Shown here: positions 48,524 through 57,641 of the stretch, piece by piece
Numbering within the stretch: position 1 is the first letter of the stretch
How the letters are laid out: each line of letters begins with the position of its first letter
Assembly: GCA_035626815.1 (NCBI GenBank)
Contig: DASPMY010000012.1
Span: forward strand, 1 to 64,000
Source of the DNA: Croceibacterium_A sp035626815
GTDB lineage: Bacteria > Pseudomonadota > Alphaproteobacteria > Sphingomonadales > Sphingomonadaceae
DNA: 64,000 bases
Direction: 5' to 3'
Program-made: the position numbers and the translations under genes
The notes under the pieces: generated by a model
Told to the model about the DNA's origin: nothing
The model's database searches: none
What the model saw: only the letters and a program-made list of their open reading frames with translations

Positions 48524-49813
48524 ATGAAGGTGGCGGTCTTTCATCCGGGGACCCAGCACAGCTGGCAGACCGCCGCCGCCTTGCAGGACCTCGCGCTGCT
48601 CGAATTCTACGCGACGAGCATCTTCTATCAGCCGGACCGCTGGCCTTACCGGGTCGAACGCTACTTGCCCGCAGCGCTCCGCCGGCGCGCCCATGCGGAA
48701 TTCGGCCGCTTCGAGCATCCCGCGCTGGATCCGCGGCGGGTCAAGACCTACGGCCTGTTCGAATGGCTCGAGCGCCTGGCCATGCGCGCCGGGCTGGCGC
48801 ACGCCGCGGTCAGGCTCGACCGGCTCGGGAACCGCCGCTTCTCACGCCATCTGGAGGATGAAGTCCGTTCCGCGCGGCCGTTCGCGCTGTGGGGCTTCAA
48901 TTCGAGCTCGCTCGAGACGTTCACCGCGGGCCGCGCCGCCGGGCGCTATTGCATCCTCGACCGCACGATCGGTGACTGGCGGTACTACAACGCGGTGATG
49001 CGCGGGGTGTTCGAGACGCACGCCGAATGGTTTCCGCAAGGGCGCCACACGGTCGACGACTACGTCATCGAGCGGAACGACGCCGAATACCGCGCGGCCG
49101 ACCTGATCGTCTGCGGCAGCGCCTTCTGCGCCGAGACCGTGCGCGCCCATTCGCCGGTCGCCGGCCTCGCCGCGAAGCTGCGCGTGCTGCCTTATTGCTT
49201 CGACGAGGCGCTGTTCGCGAACCTCCCGCCGCCAGCGCCCGCCGACCCCGCGGGGCCAGTGCGGTTCCTGTTCGTCGGCCAGGTGAGCCCGCGCAAGGGC
49301 ATCCATCACCTGCTCGAGGCGATCGCGCAAATACCGAGATCGGAAGCCGAGCTGACGGTTGTCGGGCCGATGGGCGTCCCGCGTGAGGTGTTCGCCCGCT
49401 TCGAGGATCGCGTGAGCTACCTGCCGAGCGTGCCCCGCGCGGAAATTCCGGCGATCATGGCCCGGCATCACGCGCTGGTCTTCCCGAGCTATTTCGAGGG
49501 CTCGTCGCTGTCGCTGCTCGAGGGCCTCGCCGCCGGGCTGGCGCTAGTCCACACGCCCCAGGCGGGCAACGGGGCGACAGCGGACAGCGGCATCCTTCTC
49601 GCGCGACCCGATACCGAGCTGACGCTGGCGGCGATGCGCCGCCTGATCGACGATCGCGCCGCGCTCGCGCGCTTCCGCTCGCGCGCCCGGGCCGAGGCGG
49701 AGAATTACTCGTTCGCCCGCTATCGCATGCGGATCGCCGCCCTCCTCGCCGAGGCCGGCCTGGTCGACGAGGAAGGCGGCGACTCGCCTGCCGCTAGGCC
49801 TCCGGCCCCCTGA
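48524..49813 (+). CDS. Glycosyltransferase family 4-like
   Basis: A 429-aa GT-B enzyme. The donor domain includes VRFLFVGQVSPRKGIHHLLEAI, YLPSVPRAEIPAIMARHHALVFPSYFEGSSLSLLEGLAAG (E-x7-E motif). The N-terminal region is long and aromatic-rich (YLPAALRRRAHAEFGRFEHPALD). Its 3' end overlaps the convergent beta-helix gene by 20 bp. Sugar specificity unknown; membership in the polysaccharide locus is likely. Confidence 0.87.
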   Translation: MKVAVFHPGTQHSWQTAAALQDLALLEFYATSIFYQPDRWPYRVERYLPAALRRRAHAEFGRFEHPALDPRRVKTYGLFEWLERLAMRAGLAHAAVRLDRLGNRRFSRHLEDEVRSARPFALWGFNSSSLETFTAGRAAGRYCILDRTIGDWRYYNAVMRGVFETHAEWFPQGRHTVDDYVIERNDAEYRAADLIVCGSAFCAETVRAHSPVAGLAAKLRVLPYCFDEALFANLPPPAPADPAGPVRFLFVGQVSPRKGIHHLLEAIAQIPRSEAELTVVGPMGVPREVFARFEDRVSYLPSVPRAEIPAIMARHHALVFPSYFEGSSLSLLEGLAAGLALVHTPQAGNGATADSGILLARPDTELTLAAMRRLIDDRAALARFRSRARAEAENYSFARYRMRIAALLAEAGLVDEEGGDSPAARPPAP

Positions 49814-51920
49814 CCAGCGCCGCCCAGGTCGCCGCGGCCGGGTCGGACGGGTTCGCTCCGTCGATGTTGCGGACCCAGAACAGCACCTGGTCGGTCCCCG
49901 CGCGCACCGCCGAGACGACGAAGCCGCCGGCGCCGGCGGCGGGTGGCAGCACTTGCGCCGGCAGGTTCGGCCGGCAGCCGGGGAGCGCGATCGTGTACGG
50001 GCCGCTCTCGGCGCCGAGGGCGGTCGCGGCGATGTCGATGCTCGCGCTCGCCTTGCGCGGCGCGGGCGCCTGGACGATGTCCCACCGCGCGAAAAGCTTG
50101 TTGCAGCGTAGCCGCACGCGGTCCTTGTAGCCCAGCAGCGCGCGTCCATCGACCAGCAGCGTCGCGTTCGGCGCGCCGCCGTCGCGGTGCTCGATGGTCA
50201 CTTCGTGCCCGTCGCCGAAGTTGGTCGTCGCCGGCAGCGCGCACGTCTGCTGCGCGGCCGAGCCGGCGGTGAACGTCGGGCGCAGCCACACCCAGCCCGG
50301 CTCGATCACCGGATTGCTCATCGCATCGAAGGCGATCGCCTGGTTGCCGAAGCTGTTGAGATGGATCCCACGGTCGATCACCTTGAGCCGCGTCCCGCCC
50401 CACGTCCCGGTGTTGCCGACCATCGTGCCGAAGGTCTCGCTGCCCGACAGCTCGACCGCGCAGTTGGGGCCGAGCGAGCCGCTGGTGCGGACCAGCGCGT
50501 TGAAGAACTTGGTGTTGTCGACCGCGTATTGCGAGCGCGTCAGGTGCGCCCGGACATGCACGTTCTCGACCGTGCCGCCGGCCGATCCGGCGTTCGCCGC
50601 TATCGCCACCGCGCCGTCGATATGGGCCTTGTGCGCTTCGATGTGCGCCTCGATGAAGATGTCGCGCTTCTGCTCGTTGGCGTAGGTCTCGGAGCAGTTC
50701 AATTGCGTGTCGATCAGGTGCAGGCGGCCTTTGGTGAACGAGCCGATGCGGATCGCGACGCAGTTCTCGAACACCGCCTCGAGGTACAGCAGCGGCTGCG
50801 AATTGTCCGCCCGCAGCGGCGTGTCGTAGATCGTGCTGCCGGCGATGCCGCCCGCGCCGCAATCCTTGAAATGGGCGTTGACGATGCGCCCGCCGCGCGA
50901 GCCCGTCCATCCTTCCAGCGAGAACCCGCAGTTCTCGGCGTAGAGTCCGTCGATGTCGAACACTCCGGGCCCGTTCGGATTGAGCGCCTGGGCGTTGGTG
51001 TGCTTCATCACCAGGTTGCGGCCGATGAGGCCGCAGGTCTCGTCGTAGTTGGTGTAGATGCACTCGCCGAGGAAGCCGACGATGTCGACGTTCTCGGCGT
51101 GGACCACGCCCTCCTGGTAATCGTTCTGGAAATAGATGCCCTTGTTGGTGATGTCCCACGAGTTGGGATTGGCCTGCGTGCTCGGCCAGGCGGCGTCCTT
51201 CTCGCCGACGGCATCGCTGAAGAGCACGATGTTCTCGAGCCGCACCGCCGGCAGGTTCTCTGCCGGCTGGGTGGCCTGCCACGAGATGTACGGGCTGGCC
51301 AGCTTGATCCCGCTGCCGCGCCAGATGTAGTTCGTCCCGGCGAACGTCTGATAGTCGGTCTGCAGGCTGCCGCCGGTCGGGCCCTTGCAGTGCAGCGTCG
51401 CGCGGAGCGGGTGCGAGCCGATCAGCGCGACGCGCCCGCGGATCACGATGAAGTTGCCGGTCTGGTTGCTCTGCAGGAAGAAGCTCGACACCCCGTCCCA
51501 CGTCCGCGCGGGCGCCCACAGCTCGTAGACCCGCTGCGACAGGACCACCCCCCTGAGGCCGACCGTCTCAGCGTACTCGATCGCCGCCTGGATGTACGGG
51601 CGCTGGTCGGTGCCCGGCGCATAAGCCGGACAGCCGAGCTGCTCGGGGGTAATGTAGCCGTGCGCGTCGCCGGCCAGCCGGAAATGGCGGCCCTCGGCTC
51701 CGGCGAACACCGCCGCCGGGTGCGCGGCATGCAGCGCCGCGTCGGCCAGCTCATCGGACACGTAAGTCCCGGCGCCGAGGCCGACCGCGGCAAAGCCGTT
51801 GCTGTCGATGCGGGTGACATGCGCCGGCAGCCTGGCCTGGGCGAGCTCGGCGAAGCTCAGCGGCGTATGCGCGGCGGCGCGCAGGGCCAGCGCCCGCGCG
51901 GTGAAGTCGAGCGCGCTCAT
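49794..51920 (-). CDS. Large right-handed beta-helix protein
   Basis: A 708-aa protein. Residues about 120-480 are pectate-lyase-like beta-helix rungs (GVVLSQRVYELWAPARTWDG, FIVIRGRVALIGSHPLRATLHC, GIYFQNDYQEGVVHAENVDIVG). The C-terminus is a beta-rich tail with QQTCALPATTNFGDGHEVTIEH. There is no signal peptide. The architecture resembles phage tailspikes or polysaccharide depolymerases; a lyase or surface role is only possible. ATG 51920 overlaps the stop of the 143-aa gene (ATGA), so the two are co-translated. It sits between glycosyltransferases. Confidence 0.72.
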   Translation of the reverse strand: MSALDFTARALALRAAAHTPLSFAELAQARLPAHVTRIDSNGFAAVGLGAGTYVSDELADAALHAAHPAAVFAGAEGRHFRLAGDAHGYITPEQLGCPAYAPGTDQRPYIQAAIEYAETVGLRGVVLSQRVYELWAPARTWDGVSSFFLQSNQTGNFIVIRGRVALIGSHPLRATLHCKGPTGGSLQTDYQTFAGTNYIWRGSGIKLASPYISWQATQPAENLPAVRLENIVLFSDAVGEKDAAWPSTQANPNSWDITNKGIYFQNDYQEGVVHAENVDIVGFLGECIYTNYDETCGLIGRNLVMKHTNAQALNPNGPGVFDIDGLYAENCGFSLEGWTGSRGGRIVNAHFKDCGAGGIAGSTIYDTPLRADNSQPLLYLEAVFENCVAIRIGSFTKGRLHLIDTQLNCSETYANEQKRDIFIEAHIEAHKAHIDGAVAIAANAGSAGGTVENVHVRAHLTRSQYAVDNTKFFNALVRTSGSLGPNCAVELSGSETFGTMVGNTGTWGGTRLKVIDRGIHLNSFGNQAIAFDAMSNPVIEPGWVWLRPTFTAGSAAQQTCALPATTNFGDGHEVTIEHRDGGAPNATLLVDGRALLGYKDRVRLRCNKLFARWDIVQAPAPRKASASIDIAATALGAESGPYTIALPGCRPNLPAQVLPPAAGAGGFVVSAVRAGTDQVLFWVRNIDGANPSDPAAATWAALVRGPEA

Positions 51921-52348
51921 TGCGACAGCCGATAGCCGAGCGTGCCAGAGGTCAGCACGATGTCGAGGTAGAAGGTCGCGCCGCGCTCGCTCTCCTGCCA
52001 CACCGCCTCGTTGGCGTTGCCCTCGAAGCGCGCCCACGGCAGCCCGCCGGCGGTCAGCGCGGTGCGAGTCGCGCCACCGTCGGTCGAGCGCTGCAGCTCG
52101 GCGCGGCCGGTCCAGCTGCCCGACAGCTGCAGGTGCAACGGCGCATCGGGCAGCGGCGCGAACGGACCGGCGACGACCGATTCGCTCGCCAGGCCGGCCA
52201 GCGGTTGCGGTGCCTGGCCGCGGATGATGGCCGTCGGCAGCGGCGAATCGGCGCTGACCAGCACCAGCTCGTCTTGCTCGTCGGCAAAGCCCACGGCCGT
52301 CGGCGCGACATAGCCGCTGGGCGATGAAATGCGTTTGGGTGGGGACAT
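51917..52348 (-). CDS. 143-aa beta-rich protein coupled to beta-helix gene
   Basis: A 143-aa protein with no signal peptide. The middle is a fibronectin-like beta region (LHLQLSGSWTGRAELQRSTDGG, ATFYLDIVLTSGTLGYRLSQ). I have seen similar small proteins beside prophage-like or tail-type genes, so a structural or adaptor role is possible; this is memory, not a search. Translational coupling to the 708-aa beta-helix protein implies a shared complex. Confidence 0.6.
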   Translation of the reverse strand: MSPPKRISSPSGYVAPTAVGFADEQDELVLVSADSPLPTAIIRGQAPQPLAGLASESVVAGPFAPLPDAPLHLQLSGSWTGRAELQRSTDGGATRTALTAGGLPWARFEGNANEAVWQESERGATFYLDIVLTSGTLGYRLSQ

Positions 52349-52419
52349 GCGGGGCCTCGCTGTGTGGAAGAAGCCCGACTCCAGCTAGGGACAAATTGGC
52401 GTGTAGGACAGCATGAAAT

Positions 52420-53289
52420 TCACCATTTCGGCGTTTTTGTCGCGTCGGAGGGAAAATCCACCCGGCCGGTGTGCAGCGGCACGCGGCGGTCCTCGGCGGG
52501 CGGCTGCATGTAATCGCCGTAAAGCCGCGCGAGATAGGCGTCCGTATCGGCCGGCAACGGCACGGCGTCGCCGCCGAACCGGCCCATGCTGGGGGGCTCG
52601 AGGTCGCGCCGCCGGACCATTGTGCGCCGATGCGACGAGACGCCGAACATCGCGTAGCAATCGGCCCATTCGCCTTTCGGCAGGACCTCCATCCGCAGCA
52701 GCCATTCGCGCGCCCGGACCAGCGGGCGCAGCGGCACCACCGCGCGCGCCTTGACCGCCAGCGCCTTGAGCGCCCGCCGGGGTCGCGAACGCGGCGCGGC
52801 GGCCCCCTCGTACAATGGCGGCAGGATCAGCAGGTTGAGCAGCCCCAGCCCGTAGCGTTGCAGCCAGACCGCAAGGGTGCTCCGCGGCAGGGGCTCGTAG
52901 GGGAACACGTCGATCGAGATCCCGCGATGGAACCCGGTGGCATCGAACTCGGCGTCGTCGATGAAGCTGCCGTCGAGCCTCAGCTTGGCGAACGGCAACG
53001 GGTAGCCGGGCTCGCTGTCCCAGTGCTGGAGGAACGTGCCGGGGATCGGCTCGCGCGCCAGCAGCCGGCACAGCCGGTCGTAGTCGGGCCTCAGCATGCC
53101 GACGTCGATATCGTCGTCCCACGGGATGACGTCGCCATGGCGGACCGCGCCGAGCGCCGAGCCCGCGGCGAGGAAGAAGCGCAGGCCGTGCCGCTCGCAC
53201 GTCGCCGCCAGCAGCCGCAGGAGCCGCTTGTGCTGGTGCTGGAGGCGCAGCAGGTCAGGGCTCGGGCGCCCGTCGCGGTATGCGATCAT
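52420..53289 (-). CDS. LicD-family protein
   Basis: A 289-aa LicD/nucleotidyltransferase-fold protein. The signature is AAGSALGAVRHGDVIPWDDDIDVGML, with metal-binding Asp residues and the later GISIDVFPYEPLP. Family members transfer phosphocholine or similar phospho-substituents to glycans. Overlaps the methyltransferase upstream by ATGA. Likely decorates the polysaccharide made here. Confidence 0.88.
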   Translation of the reverse strand: MIAYRDGRPSPDLLRLQHQHKRLLRLLAATCERHGLRFFLAAGSALGAVRHGDVIPWDDDIDVGMLRPDYDRLCRLLAREPIPGTFLQHWDSEPGYPLPFAKLRLDGSFIDDAEFDATGFHRGISIDVFPYEPLPRSTLAVWLQRYGLGLLNLLILPPLYEGAAAPRSRPRRALKALAVKARAVVPLRPLVRAREWLLRMEVLPKGEWADCYAMFGVSSHRRTMVRRRDLEPPSMGRFGGDAVPLPADTDAYLARLYGDYMQPPAEDRRVPLHTGRVDFPSDATKTPKW

Positions 53290-53942
53290 GGGGCCGCGAT
53301 CATGCGGAACACGTGCGCGTCGTCCTCGCGGTATTTGGCCATGCCGGTGCCTTCGGCGCGATAGCATAGATGCAATCCGCGCTGCTCGAGCGCCGCGGCG
53401 AAATCGTCGGGCCGGATGAACCGCCGGTAGTGCTCGGGGGTGACTTTGGCGGCCCGCGCGTCGCGGTCGGTGCGCGCCTCGACGCACAGCACGCCGCCGC
53501 GCGCGTGGAGCAGCGCCGCCGCGCGGTCGAGCACGCGGGCCTGGGCTTGCTCGTCGATGGCGTGGAAGAAGAACCGGGCATAGATGAGCGGCGCCCCGCT
53601 CGTGGCTCGGGCGAGCTCGGACCAGATCGGCTCGTCGTCGGCCCGGCCGAGCGTGAAACGGGCCAGCCGCCGCTCGCCGTCGGGCTTGCGCGCGAGCTGC
53701 TCGCCGCAGCCGGCGATCGCCGCCTCCGAGGCGTCGACCGCGTGGACTGGGCGGCCGAACTGGAGGAAGAAGAAGCTGTCGCGCCCGTTGCCGCAGCCGA
53801 GGTCGACCACCGCGCCGATCTCGGGCAGCTGGCCGGTCAAGAGCTCGTTGGCGACGAACGCGGCGAACTGCGACGGCAGGATCGGCGTTTCGCGCCGGCG
53901 ATAATAGCGGGTCCAGTAATCGCCATCGGCGCGATCGGTCAT
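53286..53942 (-). CDS. SAM-dependent methyltransferase
   Basis: A 218-aa class I methyltransferase. The SAM loop is VVDLGCGNGRDSFFFLQFG, with the acidic residue in VHAVDASEAAI and IYARFFFHAIDEQAQ later. It overlaps LicD by 4 bp. A sugar or capping methylation is plausible. The 83 bp before it hold only a short hydrophobic reading frame with no start codon. Confidence 0.82.
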   Translation of the reverse strand: MTDRADGDYWTRYYRRRETPILPSQFAAFVANELLTGQLPEIGAVVDLGCGNGRDSFFFLQFGRPVHAVDASEAAIAGCGEQLARKPDGERRLARFTLGRADDEPIWSELARATSGAPLIYARFFFHAIDEQAQARVLDRAAALLHARGGVLCVEARTDRDARAAKVTPEHYRRFIRPDDFAAALEQRGLHLCYRAEGTGMAKYREDDAHVFRMIAAP

Positions 53943-54024
53943 TGCGTCCAGCCCACCCCCTCGCGCGCCCCGGTCGCCGCGATCCCCGCCGCGAGAATGA
54001 CGATAATTGCCCACGGCGCAAGGC

Positions 54025-55257
54025 TCAGCGCGGCGCTCGTCGTCGCACGAGCTCCGCGGCCCGGCGCTCGAAGCCGTCGATCACGCTGTCGCGCGACCAG
54101 CGCGCCGCCGCCCGCCGCCCGGCTTCGGCACCGAGCGCCTCGCGCAAGGCCGGCTCGTCGACCAGCCTGGCGACCGCATCCGCCAGCGCCTGTGGATCTC
54201 CCGGCTCGGTGACCAGCCCGCACCCGTCGACTTCGGCCGCGAGCCCGGTGCCGGCCGCGGCGGTCGCCGCCACGGGGCGCGCCGAGGCGAGCATGTTGGT
54301 CAGCTTCGACGGCAGCACGAGGTCGGCCGCGCCGACGATCTGCGGCAGCAAGTGGACGGTGGCGAGCGAGAGCAGGTCGGCCATCCGCGCGGCCGATTGC
54401 AGCCCGTGGAACTGCACGTTTGGCAAGCCCCCGGCGAGCTGCTCGAGCCGCGCGCGGTTCGGCCCCTCGCCGCAGATGACGAACGCGATGTCGTCGCGCG
54501 CCGCCAGCATCCGCGCCGCTGCGATGACGATCTCGAGCCCCTGCTTGTTGGCGATGTTGCCCGAGTAGAGCGCGACGTGGCGCTCGCCGAGCCGCCATTC
54601 CCGCCGATAGGTGCGGGCGTCGGCCCGCGCGAAATCGAAACCGGGGTCGCTCCAGTTGCGCAGCTCGAACACCCGCTCGCGGGCGATGCCTTTGGCGACC
54701 AGCCGGTCGCACATTTGCGGACCGATCGACGAGACCACGTCGGCCAGGGCGAGTATCCGGCCTTCCCCCCACCGCGCGGCGCGTCCGACGACAGATGCCG
54801 GGTCAAGCAGCCCGGTGGCGAACGCCGCCTCGATCTCGAAATCCTGCACGTGCGCCCACAGCGGGGCGTCCGCGGCCCGCGCGGCGCGGGCGGCGATGGC
54901 GATCGACAGCAGCGACGGGGCGACGGCGAAGACCAGATCGGGCTTCGCGCGCGCCGCCCGCATCGTCGGCGCGTACGACGAAGCGGCGAAGCTCAGGTGA
55001 TGGAGGATGCGCTTGCCGCCGCTGGGGTCGGCCGGGATGACGTGCGGCACGCGGGTGACCGCGACGCCGCGCTCGACCGTCTCGGCGCGGCCGTTTTCGT
55101 GCCCGTCGTAGAGCCGCCATTGCGGATAATACGGCTTGCCGGCGATCACCGCGACCCGGTGCCCCCTCGCCGCGAGCGCTTCGGCGAGGCCCGCGGTGTA
55201 AGGGCCGATCCCGACCGGCTCGGGAGCGTAGTTGAGGCCGAGCATCAGCAACTTCAT
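54025..55257 (-). CDS. Glycosyltransferase family 4, WcaI-like
   Basis: A 410-aa glycosyltransferase resembling colanic-acid WcaI. It opens KLLMLGLNYAPEPVGIGPYTAGLAEALAARGHRVAVIAGKPYYPQW, and the donor domain includes VALYSGNIANKQGLEIVIAAA and FVICGEGPNRARLEQLA. The fucosyltransferase role of WcaI and the nearby fcl and gmd suggest GDP-fucose as donor, but that is inference. Starts 12 bp downstream of fcl. Confidence 0.88.
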   Translation of the reverse strand: MKLLMLGLNYAPEPVGIGPYTAGLAEALAARGHRVAVIAGKPYYPQWRLYDGHENGRAETVERGVAVTRVPHVIPADPSGGKRILHHLSFAASSYAPTMRAARAKPDLVFAVAPSLLSIAIAARAARAADAPLWAHVQDFEIEAAFATGLLDPASVVGRAARWGEGRILALADVVSSIGPQMCDRLVAKGIARERVFELRNWSDPGFDFARADARTYRREWRLGERHVALYSGNIANKQGLEIVIAAARMLAARDDIAFVICGEGPNRARLEQLAGGLPNVQFHGLQSAARMADLLSLATVHLLPQIVGAADLVLPSKLTNMLASARPVAATAAAGTGLAAEVDGCGLVTEPGDPQALADAVARLVDEPALREALGAEAGRRAAARWSRDSVIDGFERRAAELVRRRAPR

Positions 55258-55269
55258 GGCGCGCCGGGC

Positions 55270-56220
55270 TCAGTCTCGGGAGTGCTTCGCGTCGCCGGCG
55301 AGGAACGCGGCGTAAGTATCGGCTATGCCTTCGCGCAGCCCGATGCGCGGCGACCAGCCCATCGCCGCGATCCGGTCGCTGCTCAGCAGCTTGCGCGGCG
55401 TGCCGTCGGGCTTGCTCGGGTCGGTGACGATGCCGCCGTCGAACCCGACGACCTCGCACACCAGCGCGGCGAGGTCGGCGATGGTGACGTCCGCGCCCGA
55501 CCCGACATTGACAGGCTCCTCGCCCGAATAGCGCTGCAGCAGGAAGACGCAGGCATCGGCGAGGTCGTCGACGTGGAGGAACTCGCGGCGCGGCGAGCCG
55601 GTGCCCCAGACGGTGACGCTCGCCGCGCCGGCCTGCTTCGCCTCGTGCGCCTTGCGGATCAAAGCCGGCAGCACATGGCTCGACTGGAGCTCGAAGTTGT
55701 CGCCCGGCCCGTAGAGGTTGGTCGGCATCGCCGAGATGAAATCGCAGCCGTGCTGCCGCCGGTATGCCTGGCACAGCTTGATCCCAGCGATCTTGGCGAT
55801 GGCGTACCATTGGTTGGTTGGCTCGAGCGGGCCCGTCAGCAGCGCCTGTTCGGCGATCGGCTGCTCGGCGAGCTTCGGGTAGATGCACGACGAGCCGAGG
55901 AACAGCAGCTTCTCGACGCCGGCCGCTCGGGCGGCCTCGATCACGTTCGCCTCGATCATCAGGTTGTCGTAGAGAAAGTCCGCCGGGTAGCGGTCGTTGG
56001 CAAGGATGCCGCCGACCCTCGCCGCCGCCAGCACGACGACCTCCGGCCCGCGGGCGGAGAACCACGCCCGGACTTTCGCCTGGTCGCGCAAGTCGGTCTC
56101 GCCATGCTCCGCGGTGAGCACCTCGCAGCCCTCGCCGGCGAGCCGGCGGACGACCGCCGCGCCGACCATGCCGCGGTGCCCGGCGACATAGATCCGCTTG
56201 CCGGAGAGCGGGAAGATCAT
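55270..56220 (-). CDS. fcl: GDP-L-fucose synthase
   Basis: A 316-aa epimerase-reductase of the SDR superfamily, making GDP-L-fucose from GDP-4-keto-6-deoxymannose. The nucleotide loop is IYVAGHRGMVGAAVVRRL, the catalytic set is FLGSSCIYPKLAEQPI and NQWYAIAKIAGIKLC (Tyr-x3-Lys), and PTNLYGPGDNFELQSSHVLPALI is typical. ATG 56220 is used; GTG 56241 overlapping the flippase stop would add seven residues. gmd is 3 kb upstream on the same strand. Confidence 0.93.
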   Translation of the reverse strand: MIFPLSGKRIYVAGHRGMVGAAVVRRLAGEGCEVLTAEHGETDLRDQAKVRAWFSARGPEVVVLAAARVGGILANDRYPADFLYDNLMIEANVIEAARAAGVEKLLFLGSSCIYPKLAEQPIAEQALLTGPLEPTNQWYAIAKIAGIKLCQAYRRQHGCDFISAMPTNLYGPGDNFELQSSHVLPALIRKAHEAKQAGAASVTVWGTGSPRREFLHVDDLADACVFLLQRYSGEEPVNVGSGADVTIADLAALVCEVVGFDGGIVTDPSKPDGTPRKLLSSDRIAAMGWSPRIGLREGIADTYAAFLAGDAKHSRD

Positions 56221-56237
56221 CGCCTGGCCGAGCTGGC

Positions 56238-57611
56238 TCACGACCGGCCCGCCCGATGCGCCCTGAGCGTCGTCAGCGGCGAACGCAAGTCGGCCAGCGA
56301 CGCCGCGGCGCCGCGGCGGAACTCGGGATCGCGCAGCCAGTGCCGCGCGAGGAACACGCCGCAGGCGGCGAGCATCGCCGTATCGACGCACGCAAAGGCC
56401 ATTCCCGCGGAAGTGGCGCCAAGCGCGCCACCGGTGGCGGCGATGAAGGCGAGGCCGCCCGCCGCCATCGCCATGCTGACATAGCCGATCGCCTTCTGCG
56501 CGTTCACCGACAGCAGCAGGTTCGACAACGGGTTCCACAGCGCGGTCGCAGAGGCGGAAACGGCCATGACCAGGATGAACGCCATCGGCGGCTCGATCAG
56601 CCCGGCGGTCCACAGCGCCACCACGGGTCGCCCCAGCCCCGCCAGCCCGACGCCCATGCCGAGCGCCATCACGATCGACGTCGCGGCGACCAGGCCGAAG
56701 TACCGCCCGGCGCGAAACAGGTTGCCGCGGGCCATTTCCTGGCCGAACTCCTGGGCCGTCGGCCACGACACCAGCTGCGCCGCCTGCACCCCGATGCGGG
56801 AAAGCGTGCGGACCGCGACGAACACCGGCACCGCCGCCGCGCCCGCCACGGTTCCGAGCACGACGACGCTCGCCTGGAGGAACACGAGGTATCCGGCACC
56901 GAGGCTGAGCGCGTGCAGCGCGGGCGGCCACAGCTCGGCCCATTCGCCGCGGCTGGCGGCGCCGAAGCCTGGTCTGAGGCCGGCATAGCGCCGCACGCTG
57001 GATACCCAGAGGACGAACAGCGAGACGGTGCGGGCGGCAAGCAGGATGAGCGCGCCCTCCAGCGGGCCGGCCCCGAGCAGCACCCCGGCGATCAGCGCGA
57101 GGTTCTCGGCGGCCGCGGCCGCCGTGCTCGACAGCATCGCCCGCGGAAAATGGCCCGAAGCGCGGATCACCACGGTGATGAGGCCGAACAGCAGCGCGCT
57201 GATCCCGTACAGCACGAAGGCCATGATCGTCGCCCGGGATTCGGTCTCGCCGAACCCGGCGGCGACCGGCACGACGCCGTCGGACAGCCACCACAGCGTC
57301 ACCGCGGCGAGGGTGGCGATGGTGGCGGCGATCACGGCCATGGCCAGCCACGCGGTGTGCAGCACCGCGCGGGCGCGGGCGAGCTCGCCGCGCGAGACGA
57401 ACATCGTCATCCGCGACCAGGCCGAACTCTGGATGCCGAAGTCGCCGACCACCAGCATCGCCGGTATCGTGCTGATCATCGCCCACACGCCGAACAGCGT
57501 CAGGCCCCAGCGGTGGGACAGCAGCGGCAGCAGGATCAGCACCGCCACCGTCCCGGTGGCCTGCGAGATCGCATACGCGCCGACGCCCTTGCCGAGGCGG
57601 CGCAGGCTCAC
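56238..57611 (-). CDS. Polysaccharide flippase (Wzx/MATE-like)
   Basis: A 457-aa integral membrane protein with about 12-14 hydrophobic segments, opening SLRRLGKGVGAYAISQATGTVAVLILLPLLSHRWGLTLFGVWAM, as in Wzx-type lipid-linked oligosaccharide flippases. It should move the undecaprenyl-linked repeat across the inner membrane. The C-terminus is cytoplasmic and basic. It overlaps the alternative fcl start by GTGA. Confidence 0.82.
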   Translation of the reverse strand: MSLRRLGKGVGAYAISQATGTVAVLILLPLLSHRWGLTLFGVWAMISTIPAMLVVGDFGIQSSAWSRMTMFVSRGELARARAVLHTAWLAMAVIAATIATLAAVTLWWLSDGVVPVAAGFGETESRATIMAFVLYGISALLFGLITVVIRASGHFPRAMLSSTAAAAAENLALIAGVLLGAGPLEGALILLAARTVSLFVLWVSSVRRYAGLRPGFGAASRGEWAELWPPALHALSLGAGYLVFLQASVVVLGTVAGAAAVPVFVAVRTLSRIGVQAAQLVSWPTAQEFGQEMARGNLFRAGRYFGLVAATSIVMALGMGVGLAGLGRPVVALWTAGLIEPPMAFILVMAVSASATALWNPLSNLLLSVNAQKAIGYVSMAMAAGGLAFIAATGGALGATSAGMAFACVDTAMLAACGVFLARHWLRDPEFRRGAAASLADLRSPLTTLRAHRAGRS

Positions 57612-57641
57612 CGGCGCTCCCCGTGCGCGCTCACGGGCGCG

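Noticed and set aside
53939..54030. Short hydrophobic peptide frame before the methyltransferase (SLAPWAIIVILAAGIAATGA)
   Set aside because: It looks like one membrane helix but has no usable start codon and is within 83 bp; could be a remnant but cannot be supported.
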